DNA of 64,000 bases from Nocardiopsis gilva YIM 90087. Lineage in GTDB: Bacteria > Actinomycetota > Actinomycetes > Streptosporangiales > Streptosporangiaceae. Of the stretch, positions 7,921 to 16,341 are shown piece by piece. Each line of letters opens with the position of its first letter. Position 1 is the stretch's first letter. The position numbers were made by a program, and so were the translations under genes. The stretch lies in contig NZ_CP022753.1 in assembly GCF_002263495.1 (NCBI RefSeq), forward strand, positions 186,001-250,000, in the 5' to 3' direction. The notes under the pieces are model-generated. The model did no database searches. It saw only the letters and a list, made by a program, of their open reading frames with translations, and was not told the DNA's origin.

Positions 7921-8799
7921 GTGATCAGCAGCCCCACGCTCAGACGCCGACGGCTCTCGCGCCGCCTGCGCGAACTGCGCGATCGTAAGGGCTGGACTGC
8001 CAGGCAGGTTGCTGACGAGGCGAAGAAACGCTCAGGTCGTCCTCGCGGGTGGTCGGACAGCAAGGTCATTCGCCTGGAGCGCGGTGAGTGGAAGCGTCTT
8101 CGTGTCGATGATGTCCGCGTTCTCCTGGACATCTACGACGTGACCGATCTCGATGAGATCGCTGCTTGCGAGCACCTGGCCAAGGAGGCCAACCAGAAGG
8201 GCTGGTGGGCCACCTTTGACGATGTGCTTGGGTCCGGGCAGTTCGTCGGACTGGAGACCGAGGCGTCACAGATCCGCACGTACCAGCCTGCTGCCATCCC
8301 AGGGCTGCTGCAGACCGAAGACTACGTTCGCGCGGTCATCCGTAGTGATGGCGTCGATGACGAAACAGAGGTCGAGAGGCGCGTAGCAGCCCGGATGCTT
8401 CGCCAACAGTTGCTGACCCGAAGCACCCCTCCCGCTTATCACGCCGTCATCGACGAGGCTGCTCTCCTTAGAGTCACCTCTCAACTTCGAGGTCAGCTCC
8501 AGCATCTGCTCGATGTAGGGATGCGGGATAATCTGGACATACAGGTGCTTCCGATTGATCGAGGGCCACATGCGGCAATGACGGGACAGTTCGTCATCAT
8601 GGACTTTCCGTCCCCTGACCCGCCGATCGTGTACCTGGAGACGCTGTCCGAGGAGATCTACTTGGAGAAGGTCGCCGATATTCAGCGTTACCAGCAGATC
8701 TATGACTTCGTGCGGACGGAAGCTCTTCCTCTGGACGAATCACGAGAGATCATCCAGAACCTGCTCATCTCCCGTAACCAGGACGCCACCAATGCGTGA
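7921..8799 (+). CDS. XRE-family regulator with DUF5753 (Scr1-like)
   Basis: 292 residues. An N-terminal helix-turn-helix (LSRRLRELRDRKGWTARQVA onward) is followed by the DUF5753 domain, recognised by EASQIRTYQPAAIPGLLQTE and the later GQFVIMDF. These actinobacterial regulators are almost always paired with a small DUF397 protein, as here. A GTG at 7921 is chosen because GAGGAAGG precedes it and family members start near SPTLRRRRL; an ATG at 7837 would add 28 unconserved residues. The pair overlaps by 8 nt. Confidence 0.88.
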   Translation: MISSPTLRRRRLSRRLRELRDRKGWTARQVADEAKKRSGRPRGWSDSKVIRLERGEWKRLRVDDVRVLLDIYDVTDLDEIAACEHLAKEANQKGWWATFDDVLGSGQFVGLETEASQIRTYQPAAIPGLLQTEDYVRAVIRSDGVDDETEVERRVAARMLRQQLLTRSTPPAYHAVIDEAALLRVTSQLRGQLQHLLDVGMRDNLDIQVLPIDRGPHAAMTGQFVIMDFPSPDPPIVYLETLSEEIYLEKVADIQRYQQIYDFVRTEALPLDESREIIQNLLISRNQDATNA

Positions 8800-8983
8800 A
8801 CCCCACATGGTCTTCCGCAAGTCGAGCTACAGCGGCGCTAGAACTCAAGACTGCGTCGAGGTGGCCGACCTGCCTGGCGGGGCGGCTGTCCGCGATACTC
8901 AGAACCGCCGCCTCGGCCACCTGACCTTTGATGCCGCCGAATGGCGCGCCTTCCTGACCGACGTGAAGCGCGATCGCCTGTAG
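8792..8983 (+). CDS. DUF397 protein
   Basis: 63 residues with the DUF397 signature: FRKSSYSGARTQDCVEVADL, then AAVRDTQNR and the terminal FTAAEWRAFL-type segment (FDAAEWRAFLTDVK). It is the partner of the DUF5753 regulator and probably acts as its antagonist. The ATG at 8792 lies inside the end of the regulator gene. Confidence 0.88.
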   Translation: MREPHMVFRKSSYSGARTQDCVEVADLPGGAAVRDTQNRRLGHLTFDAAEWRAFLTDVKRDRL

Positions 8984-9000
8984 CAGGACCCAATCGACAC

Positions 9001-9032
9001 AGGCCCTCGATCCCCGGTGGGGTCGAGGGCCT
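9001..9032. terminator. Bidirectional hairpin terminator
   Basis: A stem of AGGCCCTCGA (9001-9010) with TCGAGGGCCT (9023-9032) separates the DUF397 gene from the convergent DUF4407 gene. Confidence 0.8.
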
Positions 9033-9071
9033 ATCACATATCCAGCAGCTGTCTCCGCAGGAAACCCGTAA

Positions 9072-10448
9072 TCACTGCGCCTTGTCGTCTGCTGGTGCGT
9101 CCTGGTCGCCGCGGAACCTGGCGGCGAGGGCGTCGATCGCGGTGTTGAGGTCGGCGCCGCTTTGGGCGCGGTCGGTGTGGGCCTCCAGTTCGGTGTGGCG
9201 GATGTGGCGTTCCCTGTTCATCTCGCGGGTGCGGAGCTCTTCGTCCTTCTCGTCGGTTTCCCTGCGGTACCTGAGTTCGAGTTCCTTCTCATAAAGGTCG
9301 GACTCCTGGCGGCGCTGGCGCGAGCACAGCCGGTCGTAGGCGCTCACGCCGCCGAGCAGCTTGGTCAGGACGGGCAGCGCGTCGACGGTGATGAGGAGGA
9401 GGCGCAGCGCCCACTCCCCGATGAACACGTAGGCGCTGTTCTGGGACAGCCGGTGGAGCGCGTCCATCTCCTCCAGGATTCCGGCCTCGCCGTCCTCGTC
9501 GGCGCGTGCCGCGATCTTGTCGTCGATCTGCTTGGTCAACGCGCTCTCGTAGTCGCCGGACGCCTCGCCGACCTTGCTCTCCAGGGAACCCACTGTTCCG
9601 TCGAGTTCGAGGAGCCGTCGCTGGTGCTCGTCGAGGCGGCTGTCCGACCGGTAGTCGTCCGCCTCCCTTCGGAGCCGCTGACAGTTGGGCCCTGCGCCTA
9701 CACGTCCGGTGAGACCGTCGCCCTCCGTCCCGTTGCACTCGCGGCGGGCCAGGTCATTCTTCTTCGCGAGCGTGCTCTCGATCTCCCCGATCCGCTCCGC
9801 GAGGTCATCGCGTTCTTCCGTCGCCGAGTCGAGTTCCTCCCGTACCGAGAGAAACGTCGAATCGGACACCGTGATGAGATGGTCGTCGCAGTTCGGGTCG
9901 TCGACCTTCTCACCTGAGACCGGGTTGCACCGCCGCAGCATCGACGCGTAGGAGTCCACCTCGTCCTGCGAGGTCCGCTCCACCTCCCGTTCGATCGCGG
10001 GTTGGAAAAGATACAGGAGCAGCGGCTCGGCGACGACGAAGCCGATCAGGACCGCCAGGGCGATGCGCCCTGCCAGCACCCGAAGCTTCATGACGCCTGC
10101 CGTGCCATGGGTGGTGGACACCAGCCAGCAGTCCAGCGCGAGGATGAGGGCGGCCCAGAACAGGGCGAGCGGGATGAGGAGGGGCCACGGCGTCGGGGTG
10201 AACCGGCCCAGGCCGATCAGCGCGGCCAACCCCGCCATGCATCCGGTCCCCAGGATGACCAGGCCCTGCCGGGTGTAGCGGGCGCGCTCGCCGGGATGCC
10301 AGGCAAGGAGCTCCTCGCTCACGCCGGTGAGCCTGCGTACCTGGCGTCCCCAGCCTGTGTCCTCTGCGGCCGGCCGATACGGCTCCTGCGGTGGAACTGA
10401 CGGAGGTGTGGGGAGAGGCGCCGACCGCGTCGCGGAGTCAGTCGTCAT
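9072..10448 (-). CDS. DUF4407 membrane protein with long coiled coil
   Basis: 458 residues. After a proline-rich start, residues of the DUF4407 core form two pairs of membrane helices (around LVILGTGCMAGLAALIGLG, LLIPLALFWAALILALDCWL and ALAVLIGFVVAEPLLLYLF). A long extracytoplasmic or cytoplasmic coiled coil with four cysteines follows, then a fourth helix and a charged heptad-rich tail. The ATG at 10448 is supported by GGGAGGA and overlaps the end of the SPFH-like gene by 11 nt, so it is the last gene of the cyclase operon. DUF4407 has no known biochemical role; a membrane effector or scaffold is an inference. Confidence 0.75.
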   Translation of the reverse strand: MTTDSATRSAPLPTPPSVPPQEPYRPAAEDTGWGRQVRRLTGVSEELLAWHPGERARYTRQGLVILGTGCMAGLAALIGLGRFTPTPWPLLIPLALFWAALILALDCWLVSTTHGTAGVMKLRVLAGRIALAVLIGFVVAEPLLLYLFQPAIEREVERTSQDEVDSYASMLRRCNPVSGEKVDDPNCDDHLITVSDSTFLSVREELDSATEERDDLAERIGEIESTLAKKNDLARRECNGTEGDGLTGRVGAGPNCQRLRREADDYRSDSRLDEHQRRLLELDGTVGSLESKVGEASGDYESALTKQIDDKIAARADEDGEAGILEEMDALHRLSQNSAYVFIGEWALRLLLITVDALPVLTKLLGGVSAYDRLCSRQRRQESDLYEKELELRYRRETDEKDEELRTREMNRERHIRHTELEAHTDRAQSGADLNTAIDALAARFRGDQDAPADDKAQ

Positions 10449-11676
10449 GGTCGTCCTCCCGGATGTCCAAAGACGCGCGATCACTGCGGTCGCCACTGTG
10501 CTCTGTACGGCGAGCGTTCTCGCCTTCGTCCGCTTCACGGTCCGAGGCCGAGCGGCCCGTGTCGGCCTCCGCTTCGGGGAGCGCCTTCTCCCGCACGGAT
10601 GAATCGACCGGGGTGGGCTGCGTCAAGGGGGTGGAGGTCCCCAGCTGTTCCGCCAGGATGCCGCGAACGTCAATGGGGACGTCGTCGCCGTGGCCGTAGC
10701 GGATCGCGGTGGTGAGGACCTCCTTCTGCAGGTGCTCCCGACGGTGCCGGTCCTCGCGTGCCCAGACCTCCCACTCGTGTTCCCGTGCCTCCCGGCGCAG
10801 GGCGTCCTCGCGCTCCTGCTCCCGCCGTTGCTGCTCATCGGCGCGCTCCTCCTGGAGCCGCCGTTCCTCCGCCAGTTCTTCACGGTCGCGCTCAGCGGCG
10901 ATCCGGTCGGCGAGCTCGCTCAGGCTGGTCTTTCCTTCGGCGACGCTCAAGGTCAGTGCCTCAATGGTGCGGTTCTGGATCGACTCGCTGAGCCCGACCA
11001 TGATCTCGCGGGTGAAGGTGGTGACCATCCCACGGATCTCCTGCTCATTGGATGTCTCGCGACGCTTGGTGAGATGTTCCTTGAGCACGTCCGGCGTCTT
11101 GATCTCCGTCCCGGCGTATTCGATGCGCATTCCGGGGACGTGCGGCGGCATGAGCTCGGTATAGGCCTGGATCTGCGAACTCACCACATCGCGCACAGTG
11201 TTGACCTCGGAGAGCGTGTGGCTCTGACCGAGCCGGTGGAGCTTCTCGTATTTCCGGAGGTAGATGTCGATGATCTGGTGAGCGTCACCACGTCCGGCGC
11301 GAACCACCGTTTCCGCGTCGGTCACCGTGCAGGTGAACGTGATCTGGAGGGTGAAGCCGGCGTCCTCGGCGGACGGGATCTCGCGCTCGATGGTCACGGG
11401 GACGTCGTGTCCCAGGTCGACCAGGCTCACGTGGTCGGCGGTCGTCACTCTGTCGTCGTCGAGCGGCGTCTCTCCACTGTCGACGAGGTAGCCGCCCCCG
11501 GTGCGGTACACCAGCACCTGGTGTGCCTCGGCGCTCGGGAGCTCCGAGCGGTCGCGGCGACGGCCGCCCAGGCCCAGAAATCCGCGCCGCGTGGGCGGCT
11601 GGAGTACACGCCGCTCGACGATCGGGAACGCGGGAGTGCGCGTGTCCATGTCCGAGTCCGTGTCGGTGGTGCTCAT
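10438..11676 (-). CDS. SPFH/Band-7-like protein
   Basis: 412 residues. Residues of about 45-180 form a beta-rich SPFH-like domain (VTIEREIPSAEDAGFTLQIT, then a helical stretch with MPPHVPGMRIEYAGTEIKTP). A highly charged coiled coil of about 100 residues (REELAEERRLQEERADEQQR) and a disordered acidic tail follow. SPFH proteins oligomerise on membranes and often act as scaffolds for defence or transport partners. There is no clear N-terminal membrane helix, so recruitment through the DUF4407 protein is possible. It lies 19 nt after the NTPase gene. Confidence 0.65.
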   Translation of the reverse strand: MSTTDTDSDMDTRTPAFPIVERRVLQPPTRRGFLGLGGRRRDRSELPSAEAHQVLVYRTGGGYLVDSGETPLDDDRVTTADHVSLVDLGHDVPVTIEREIPSAEDAGFTLQITFTCTVTDAETVVRAGRGDAHQIIDIYLRKYEKLHRLGQSHTLSEVNTVRDVVSSQIQAYTELMPPHVPGMRIEYAGTEIKTPDVLKEHLTKRRETSNEQEIRGMVTTFTREIMVGLSESIQNRTIEALTLSVAEGKTSLSELADRIAAERDREELAEERRLQEERADEQQRREQEREDALRREAREHEWEVWAREDRHRREHLQKEVLTTAIRYGHGDDVPIDVRGILAEQLGTSTPLTQPTPVDSSVREKALPEAEADTGRSASDREADEGENARRTEHSGDRSDRASLDIREDDHDD

Positions 11677-11695
11677 CGTCTTCTCTCCCGGTTTC

Positions 11696-14008
11696 CTAGG
11701 CCGTGGACGTGCTCGGGCCGATGGCCCTGAGCAGGATCGCGAGGATGTGTTCGGCGAACGGTCGTTCTTCGTCGGGGCGGCGGGCGATGGTCGTGAAGGC
11801 GGCGCGAAAGTCCTCGTGCTCGTCGCGTGGCAGGGCCTCGGCGAGAGACGCGACGAGCGCCTGGCTTCGCTTGTCGGCGTCGGCGCTCAGCAGCCGGAGG
11901 GCGCACAGCGTCTCCCAGAGCGCGAGGATGGCGGAGCGCCGAACCGGCCGATGCACGATGACGGCCGCCCACAGGTCTGCGACCTGCGGGATGACCGTGG
12001 GATCGCGGTCGATGTGGAGCGCGACGGCCGGAGCGTCGTTTCGCGCGGATTCGACGGTCAGGACGGAGAGGACCGCGCGCAGTGCGAGCGTGCGGCGATG
12101 GCGGGTCCGATCGTGCGGACGGGTGCTGCGGAGAAGTTCCTCCACCCGCCTGAGCAGTTCCCCGGCGCTCTGCTCCTGGTCGGTCAGGGTGCCGAACAGG
12201 GCGCCCAGGGCGATGGCCGCGTCAAGGCCCAGCGCCGGTCCCGGAACGTGGACTGCCGGTCGGAGCGGGTCACTCGCGTCCACGATGATCCGCATGAGTC
12301 GGCGGATCGCCTCGGAGAGGTAGCGCACCCCCAGTGCCCCGCTCCACGCGAGCACCCCGGTCTCCTGCTGCTCATTCGTTCCCTCGGTGGTCCACCGGAC
12401 GGCGGTGCGCAGCGCCACGGGCGCGAGCCGGTCGTCCCGGCACATCACCCACAGGACATAGGTCGCGGTGATCTGGCCCGCCCAGTCGGCGGCGCCCCGC
12501 GACCACGGTTCCAGGTAGGTCTCCGCGACTTCGTCCAGTGCGCTTGCCGCGAGCGTCGCCAAGCCCTCGGCCGTCGGGACACGGAACCGCTGCTCGGCGA
12601 TGACCGTGTCGATCCAGGTCCGCACGGCGTCCCAGAAACGCACGTCGAAGCGTTCCCACAGCTCACGGAGGACCTCGACACGGTCGTTCGCCTCCAGGAA
12701 TACCGGTATCCGCTGCCGGACCCCGTCCGCATGGTGGTGCTCCACGCGGACCAGGTCATGGGAGAAGCGGCCGATGCGCCGCTGAGGCAGCACATCCTGG
12801 CCGGGTGGGGGCGGCTGCGGCGCCTCGCATCCTGTGCTCGGCCGTACCGGGGGAGGCATCCGTGCGGCGAGCGCGGCGTCGAGGCGCAGTGCGGTGGCCT
12901 CGATGTCACGCTGCTTCATCCCGAGCATGAATGCGAGGGCGGTGATCTCCACGATCTCGTCGCGGGAGCGTTGGCGACCGCCGTCGTGGTCATCGGCGTG
13001 TCCGCTCGTGGGCGGTTCAACGTGCTCACCGCCGAACCACTGGCCGATCCGCTGCCGGTCGGCTTCGCGGAACACCTCGGTCACCGCGGCTTCGGGGGCC
13101 TCGCCTTGGGCGAGCCGGTTCGCGACTTCGACGAGGTCGGCCATGGTGCATTCGTCGGGGACCGATGCGGCCGCCGCGTCGGTGCCGCCATCGGCGATTC
13201 CGGAGCCGAGCCGCTCGCGCAGGACGTGGCCGGTATCAGGACGCCGCCAGGGAATATGCGCTACGGATTCGGCCGACGGCGCACCGGGACGCGGGGTGGT
13301 CGTGATCACCAGGTGGGCGCCGGCGTCGGTGACCCGGTCGCGCAACGCCTTCCAGTGGAAGTCGCGCTCTTGGAGCGGGCCGTGCCCCTGGCCGCCGAAC
13401 CAGTCGAGGACGATGTAGCCCCTCCCGCGCGTGTAGGAACGCTCGGTGAGCTCATGGAGGGACATCGAGGGCGAGAGCACCACGACGAGGCCCTCCGTCA
13501 CGTCGCGGATCAGCGAGATCGCGCCGGTGCGCCGCCCGAGACCGGGATCCCCCGTGAGGACGACGAGGTGGGCCTTGCGGAGCTCTTCCCTGGCCTGCTG
13601 GTAGGGGGCGGGATGCACGATGTGCCGCAGTGCCGTGCGGACTTCGGCGTCACTTAGGCGCCCGGTTACCTTGGCCGCCGCCGGACGGCCCGTCCCGGCA
13701 GCGATTCCGATGGTGCTGTCCCCGGCGCTGACCGGACCGTTGAAGTAGTTGTTGACCGCGAACATCCGGTCGGCACGCTCGTCGGCACCGAGTCCGCTAG
13801 CTCCGGAATCACGAGTGTCGTCGGGGTCCGACTCCCGGCCGTCCCGCTCGGCCTTCTCCTCGTTCTCCGCCTCCTCGCTCTTCCGCCGCTTGTCCTCCTT
13901 CTCTGCTGTCTCCCGCCGCTCCCTGGCCGGGCCGTCCTCCGCCGCGGCGTGAGGCGCGGCATCGACCGGACCGTCTCGCCCCGCGTCCCCGGACGATTCG
14001 TCGGTCAC
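11696..14008 (-). CDS. STAND-like NTPase with N-terminal docking motif
   Basis: 770 residues. A disordered acidic and basic N-terminus (1-80) leads to the motif VNNYFNGPVSAGDSTIG (85-101). Next come a variant Walker A, GDPGLGRRTGA (153-163, arginine in place of lysine), and a Walker B, GYIVLDW (197-203). The rest is a long helical region without recognisable repeats. This is the layout of actinobacterial conflict-system NTPases that sense a trigger and pass it to an effector. Translation starts at a GTG (14008) behind GGGGAGGAA, 11 nt after the cyclase stop. The short motif is repeated at the C-terminus of the cyclase, which suggests the two proteins share a partner or assemble together. Confidence 0.6.
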   Translation of the reverse strand: MTDESSGDAGRDGPVDAAPHAAAEDGPARERRETAEKEDKRRKSEEAENEEKAERDGRESDPDDTRDSGASGLGADERADRMFAVNNYFNGPVSAGDSTIGIAAGTGRPAAAKVTGRLSDAEVRTALRHIVHPAPYQQAREELRKAHLVVLTGDPGLGRRTGAISLIRDVTEGLVVVLSPSMSLHELTERSYTRGRGYIVLDWFGGQGHGPLQERDFHWKALRDRVTDAGAHLVITTTPRPGAPSAESVAHIPWRRPDTGHVLRERLGSGIADGGTDAAAASVPDECTMADLVEVANRLAQGEAPEAAVTEVFREADRQRIGQWFGGEHVEPPTSGHADDHDGGRQRSRDEIVEITALAFMLGMKQRDIEATALRLDAALAARMPPPVRPSTGCEAPQPPPPGQDVLPQRRIGRFSHDLVRVEHHHADGVRQRIPVFLEANDRVEVLRELWERFDVRFWDAVRTWIDTVIAEQRFRVPTAEGLATLAASALDEVAETYLEPWSRGAADWAGQITATYVLWVMCRDDRLAPVALRTAVRWTTEGTNEQQETGVLAWSGALGVRYLSEAIRRLMRIIVDASDPLRPAVHVPGPALGLDAAIALGALFGTLTDQEQSAGELLRRVEELLRSTRPHDRTRHRRTLALRAVLSVLTVESARNDAPAVALHIDRDPTVIPQVADLWAAVIVHRPVRRSAILALWETLCALRLLSADADKRSQALVASLAEALPRDEHEDFRAAFTTIARRPDEERPFAEHILAILLRAIGPSTSTA

Positions 14009-14019
14009 CCGTTCCTCCC

Positions 14020-14814
14020 CTACTCGAAGCGCATTCCGATGACGCCGTTCGAGGCGTCGACCTGGTCGTTGAACTCGTTGTGCACCACGTGTCCGGCGCT
14101 GTAGTGCTTCGCGTCCCGCGGACCGCCGCCCGACGTCGCGGCGTCCCGGTCAGCGGCACGCGTCGGCGGGCTCGAGGGCTTCTCGGCTCCGGGGTCGTCC
14201 GGCTCGGATGCTCGGCCGAGATCGAGTCCGTGCACGTCGTGTCCTGGGACATGGATCCAGGCGTCCTCGGCGAACTCCTTGCTGACCACGCGCACGCACC
14301 GGAAGTCGGTCACCTCCAGGCCGGTGTGCCGCTGCATCACGGTGTCTAAGAAGACCGGTTGGGAGACGATGACCGCGAGGTCAGCGCCGGAGGAGGCGAG
14401 TGCTCGGCGGAGCACGTCGCTGTCGACCAGTCGGGCCACGGCGACGATGCCCTTGCCCCGGTACCCGTGGGGTGAGGCGACCGCGGTGCCGTGGTGGATC
14501 GCCAGGCGGAGCCGGAGCCGTGCCTCGGGCACCAGGTCGTGGTTGTAGCGGCGCAGCGCCGCCGCCAGCTCCCGGACACACGTCTCGACCACGACCGGTT
14601 CCGGAGTGTCCGCCGGGAGAACGGCGAGTTCGCCGTCTCCCGTCGAATTGACCTCCCAGGATGCGCGTTTGAGTCCGGAGCGCGTCACGGCCCGTCTGAG
14701 GAGCTGTGGCAGTGCTTCTTGAAAATCGGCCTGCCGCTGGTCATCCGCACTCCCGAATCCCTTGATATCGACAGACCAGAGCAGCCGGCGACCGAATTCT
14801 TCATGACAATCCAT
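14020..14814 (-). CDS. Class III nucleotidyl cyclase (Pycsar-type candidate)
   Basis: 264 residues. Residues 11-190 carry the class III cyclase landmarks: SVDIKGF (Asp16, metal binding), NSTGDGEL (Asp60, metal binding) and GKGIVAVARLVDS (Arg128). The position that is usually the transition-state Asn in VNxAAR is Val here, as far as alignment by eye allows. A linker of about 50 residues leads to a C-terminal NEFNDQVDASNGVIG motif (246-260) matching one in the neighbouring NTPase. The ATG at 14814 is decided by AGGAGGAGGAAGGG. It heads a four-gene operon and faces a Pycsar-effector-like gene across 245 bp, which favours a cyclic pyrimidine or other cNMP signal used in defence (inference). Confidence 0.72.
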   Translation of the reverse strand: MDCHEEFGRRLLWSVDIKGFGSADDQRQADFQEALPQLLRRAVTRSGLKRASWEVNSTGDGELAVLPADTPEPVVVETCVRELAAALRRYNHDLVPEARLRLRLAIHHGTAVASPHGYRGKGIVAVARLVDSDVLRRALASSGADLAVIVSQPVFLDTVMQRHTGLEVTDFRCVRVVSKEFAEDAWIHVPGHDVHGLDLGRASEPDDPGAEKPSSPPTRAADRDAATSGGGPRDAKHYSAGHVVHNEFNDQVDASNGVIGMRFE

Positions 14815-14886
14815 ACCCTTCCTCCTCCTCAGTGCCCGTTCATCCGATTCGAACCTCGAACCCAACGCAAGTCTGGCGCGAAACAG

Positions 14887-14902
14887 TCAGGAGGATTCCT
14901 GA
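14887..14902. promoter_or_regulatory. Interrupted palindrome in the cyclase/effector divergent promoter
   Basis: TCAGGA-ggat-TCCTGA lies 73 bp upstream of the cyclase start. It is a candidate operator for a dimeric regulator; which one is unknown. Confidence 0.35.
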
Positions 14903-14941
14903 TCAGTCGGCATTCTCATGGGCGAACTCCCTGATAAGGGC

Positions 14942-14957
14942 TGTGACGATACACACA
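14942..14957. promoter_or_regulatory. Crp-type site candidate
   Basis: TGTGA-CGATAC-ACACA differs from the Crp consensus TGTGA-N6-TCACA at one base and lies 103 bp upstream of the effector-like gene. The Crp-family regulator encoded at 15544-16245 is an obvious candidate binder, but actinobacterial relatives may prefer other sites. Confidence 0.4.
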
Positions 14958-15059
14958 CCCGCAATTGCTGATTGATCCGGGATTATGGCAGAACCGCACG
15001 CTTCCAATGGAATCAGTAATCGAGGCCGATCGACCCCCAGGAAGCGCGAAAGGGTCAAA

Positions 15060-15536
15060 ATGACGAATCAGGACCCAAACGACATTTCAGCCGCGTTGGC
15101 GTCCATAACCCTCTTTCAGAGCAATGTCCAGCAAGCAGACGGAAAAGTGGGCGCTCTGCTCGTGGCCTACGCTGGCGCCGCTGTGGCGGCGATGTCCTCC
15201 CAGTCGGAGCTCTCCGAGCGGGGCGACGTGGTGGCGGCGCTGCTGCTGGCGGGGTTCACCATCGCGTTCCTCGGTTCCGGGTATCACCTGGCGCAGGCGC
15301 TGCGACCCCGCATGGGCGTCCCCCACGGGGCGAACCGATTCGGGCTGACGGGGATAGGCGCGTCCTGGCCGGCTCCAACGCCCTTCACGAGTGCGGAGGC
15401 CTGGGAGATGTCACAGATGCTCGCCGCGATCGCGCAGCGCAAGAACTTCCATGTCGCCCGTGCCATCCCCTGGGTCGCCGGGATGCTCTCCGTGGGGATC
15501 GGCGGGGCGGTGGCGGGTCTGCTCCCGGGATCCTGA
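15060..15536 (+). CDS. Pycsar-effector-like (PycTM) membrane protein
   Basis: 158 residues. The pattern is a short helical start (SAALASITLFQSNVQQADGK), then two close membrane helices (GALLVAYAGAAVAAMS and VVAALLLAGFTIAFLGSGYH), a soluble loop and a C-terminal membrane helix (IPWVAGMLSVGIGGAVAGLL). The opening and helix order match the Pycsar transmembrane effectors and the related SLATT proteins, which damage the inner membrane on binding a cyclic nucleotide. The ATG at 15060 has AAAGGG upstream. It is divergent from the cyclase operon and convergent, 7 bp apart, with a Crp-like gene, so signal maker, membrane effector and a cNMP-binding regulator are adjacent. Confidence 0.68.
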   Translation: MTNQDPNDISAALASITLFQSNVQQADGKVGALLVAYAGAAVAAMSSQSELSERGDVVAALLLAGFTIAFLGSGYHLAQALRPRMGVPHGANRFGLTGIGASWPAPTPFTSAEAWEMSQMLAAIAQRKNFHVARAIPWVAGMLSVGIGGAVAGLLPGS

Positions 15537-15543
15537 CCGGGGT

Positions 15544-16245
15544 TCAGGCGAGGTCGGCGAATACCCGGAGGCGGTGAAGGTCGACCACCGTCACCTGCCG
15601 GTAGCGCGACCGGATGTAGCCGTCGTCCCGGAGCCCGCGCAACGCCTGCCCCACGGCGTCCTCCCTGGCCCCGATGAGTCGCCCGAGTTCCGCCTGGGAG
15701 AGGCGCACCCCGAGATCGAGGCCGTCGTCGGTCACCGCCCCATGGCGGTCGACGAGATCGACGATGACCCGGGCGAGGCGCACCGGGACCTCGTAGACCG
15801 CGAAATCGGTGCGACGACGCTCCGCCCACTCCAGGCGGTCGCCCAGCACAGAGCCGATCGCACCCCACGCATCCCGGTTCCGGTCCAGGAAGTTCATGAA
15901 CACGGGAGTGGGGATCGCCTGGGCGATGGTCGGCGAGCACGTGGTCACCGTCGCCATCGGGGCCGATCCCCGCAACGGCCCCATCTCGCCGACCACATCA
16001 CCGCTGACGCGGACCGCCAACAGGGTCTCGACACCGTTGGGCAGGCGGGTGGTGACCTTGACGCACGCGGAGTTGCCCGGCTGTGACGACCGGAGGACGT
16101 AGACCGTGTTCTCCGAGTGGCCCTGTCGAAGGAGCGTCGTGCTCGTCGGGTACGTCCGCGCTTGCGTCAGCCCGAGCAGATCCGCACGGGCGGCCTCACC
16201 AAGCCGGGACACGAACGTCCCCGCGGGCCACTTACTGATGAGCAT
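15544..16245 (-). CDS. Crp/Fnr-family transcription regulator
   Basis: 233 residues from an ATG at 16245. An N-terminal cyclic-nucleotide-binding beta barrel (about 10-120, with GDVVGEMGPL as the phosphate-binding region) is followed by the dimerisation helix and a winged helix (LSQAELGRLIGAREDAVGQA). The usual Arg of the cAMP pocket is not obvious. The start is uncertain: GGAGAGGA lies 15 nt before 16245 and directly before a GTG at 16260. The gene sits beside a nucleotidyl cyclase and an effector, so its ligand may be the product of that cyclase. Confidence 0.85.
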   Translation of the reverse strand: MLISKWPAGTFVSRLGEAARADLLGLTQARTYPTSTTLLRQGHSENTVYVLRSSQPGNSACVKVTTRLPNGVETLLAVRVSGDVVGEMGPLRGSAPMATVTTCSPTIAQAIPTPVFMNFLDRNRDAWGAIGSVLGDRLEWAERRRTDFAVYEVPVRLARVIVDLVDRHGAVTDDGLDLGVRLSQAELGRLIGAREDAVGQALRGLRDDGYIRSRYRQVTVVDLHRLRVFADLA

Positions 16246-16341
16246 GGCGGGTTCCGTCACTCCTCTCCATGGCGCCTCCCCAGTTTGCACTGCCAGCTCG
16301 GGCTTGTGGGAAGGGTGAGGGGAGCAGACGATGGGCCGCCG

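Noticed and set aside
11501-13657. 718-residue plus-strand frame opposite the NTPase
   Set aside because: Shadow frame; Walker motifs and operon context support the minus strand.
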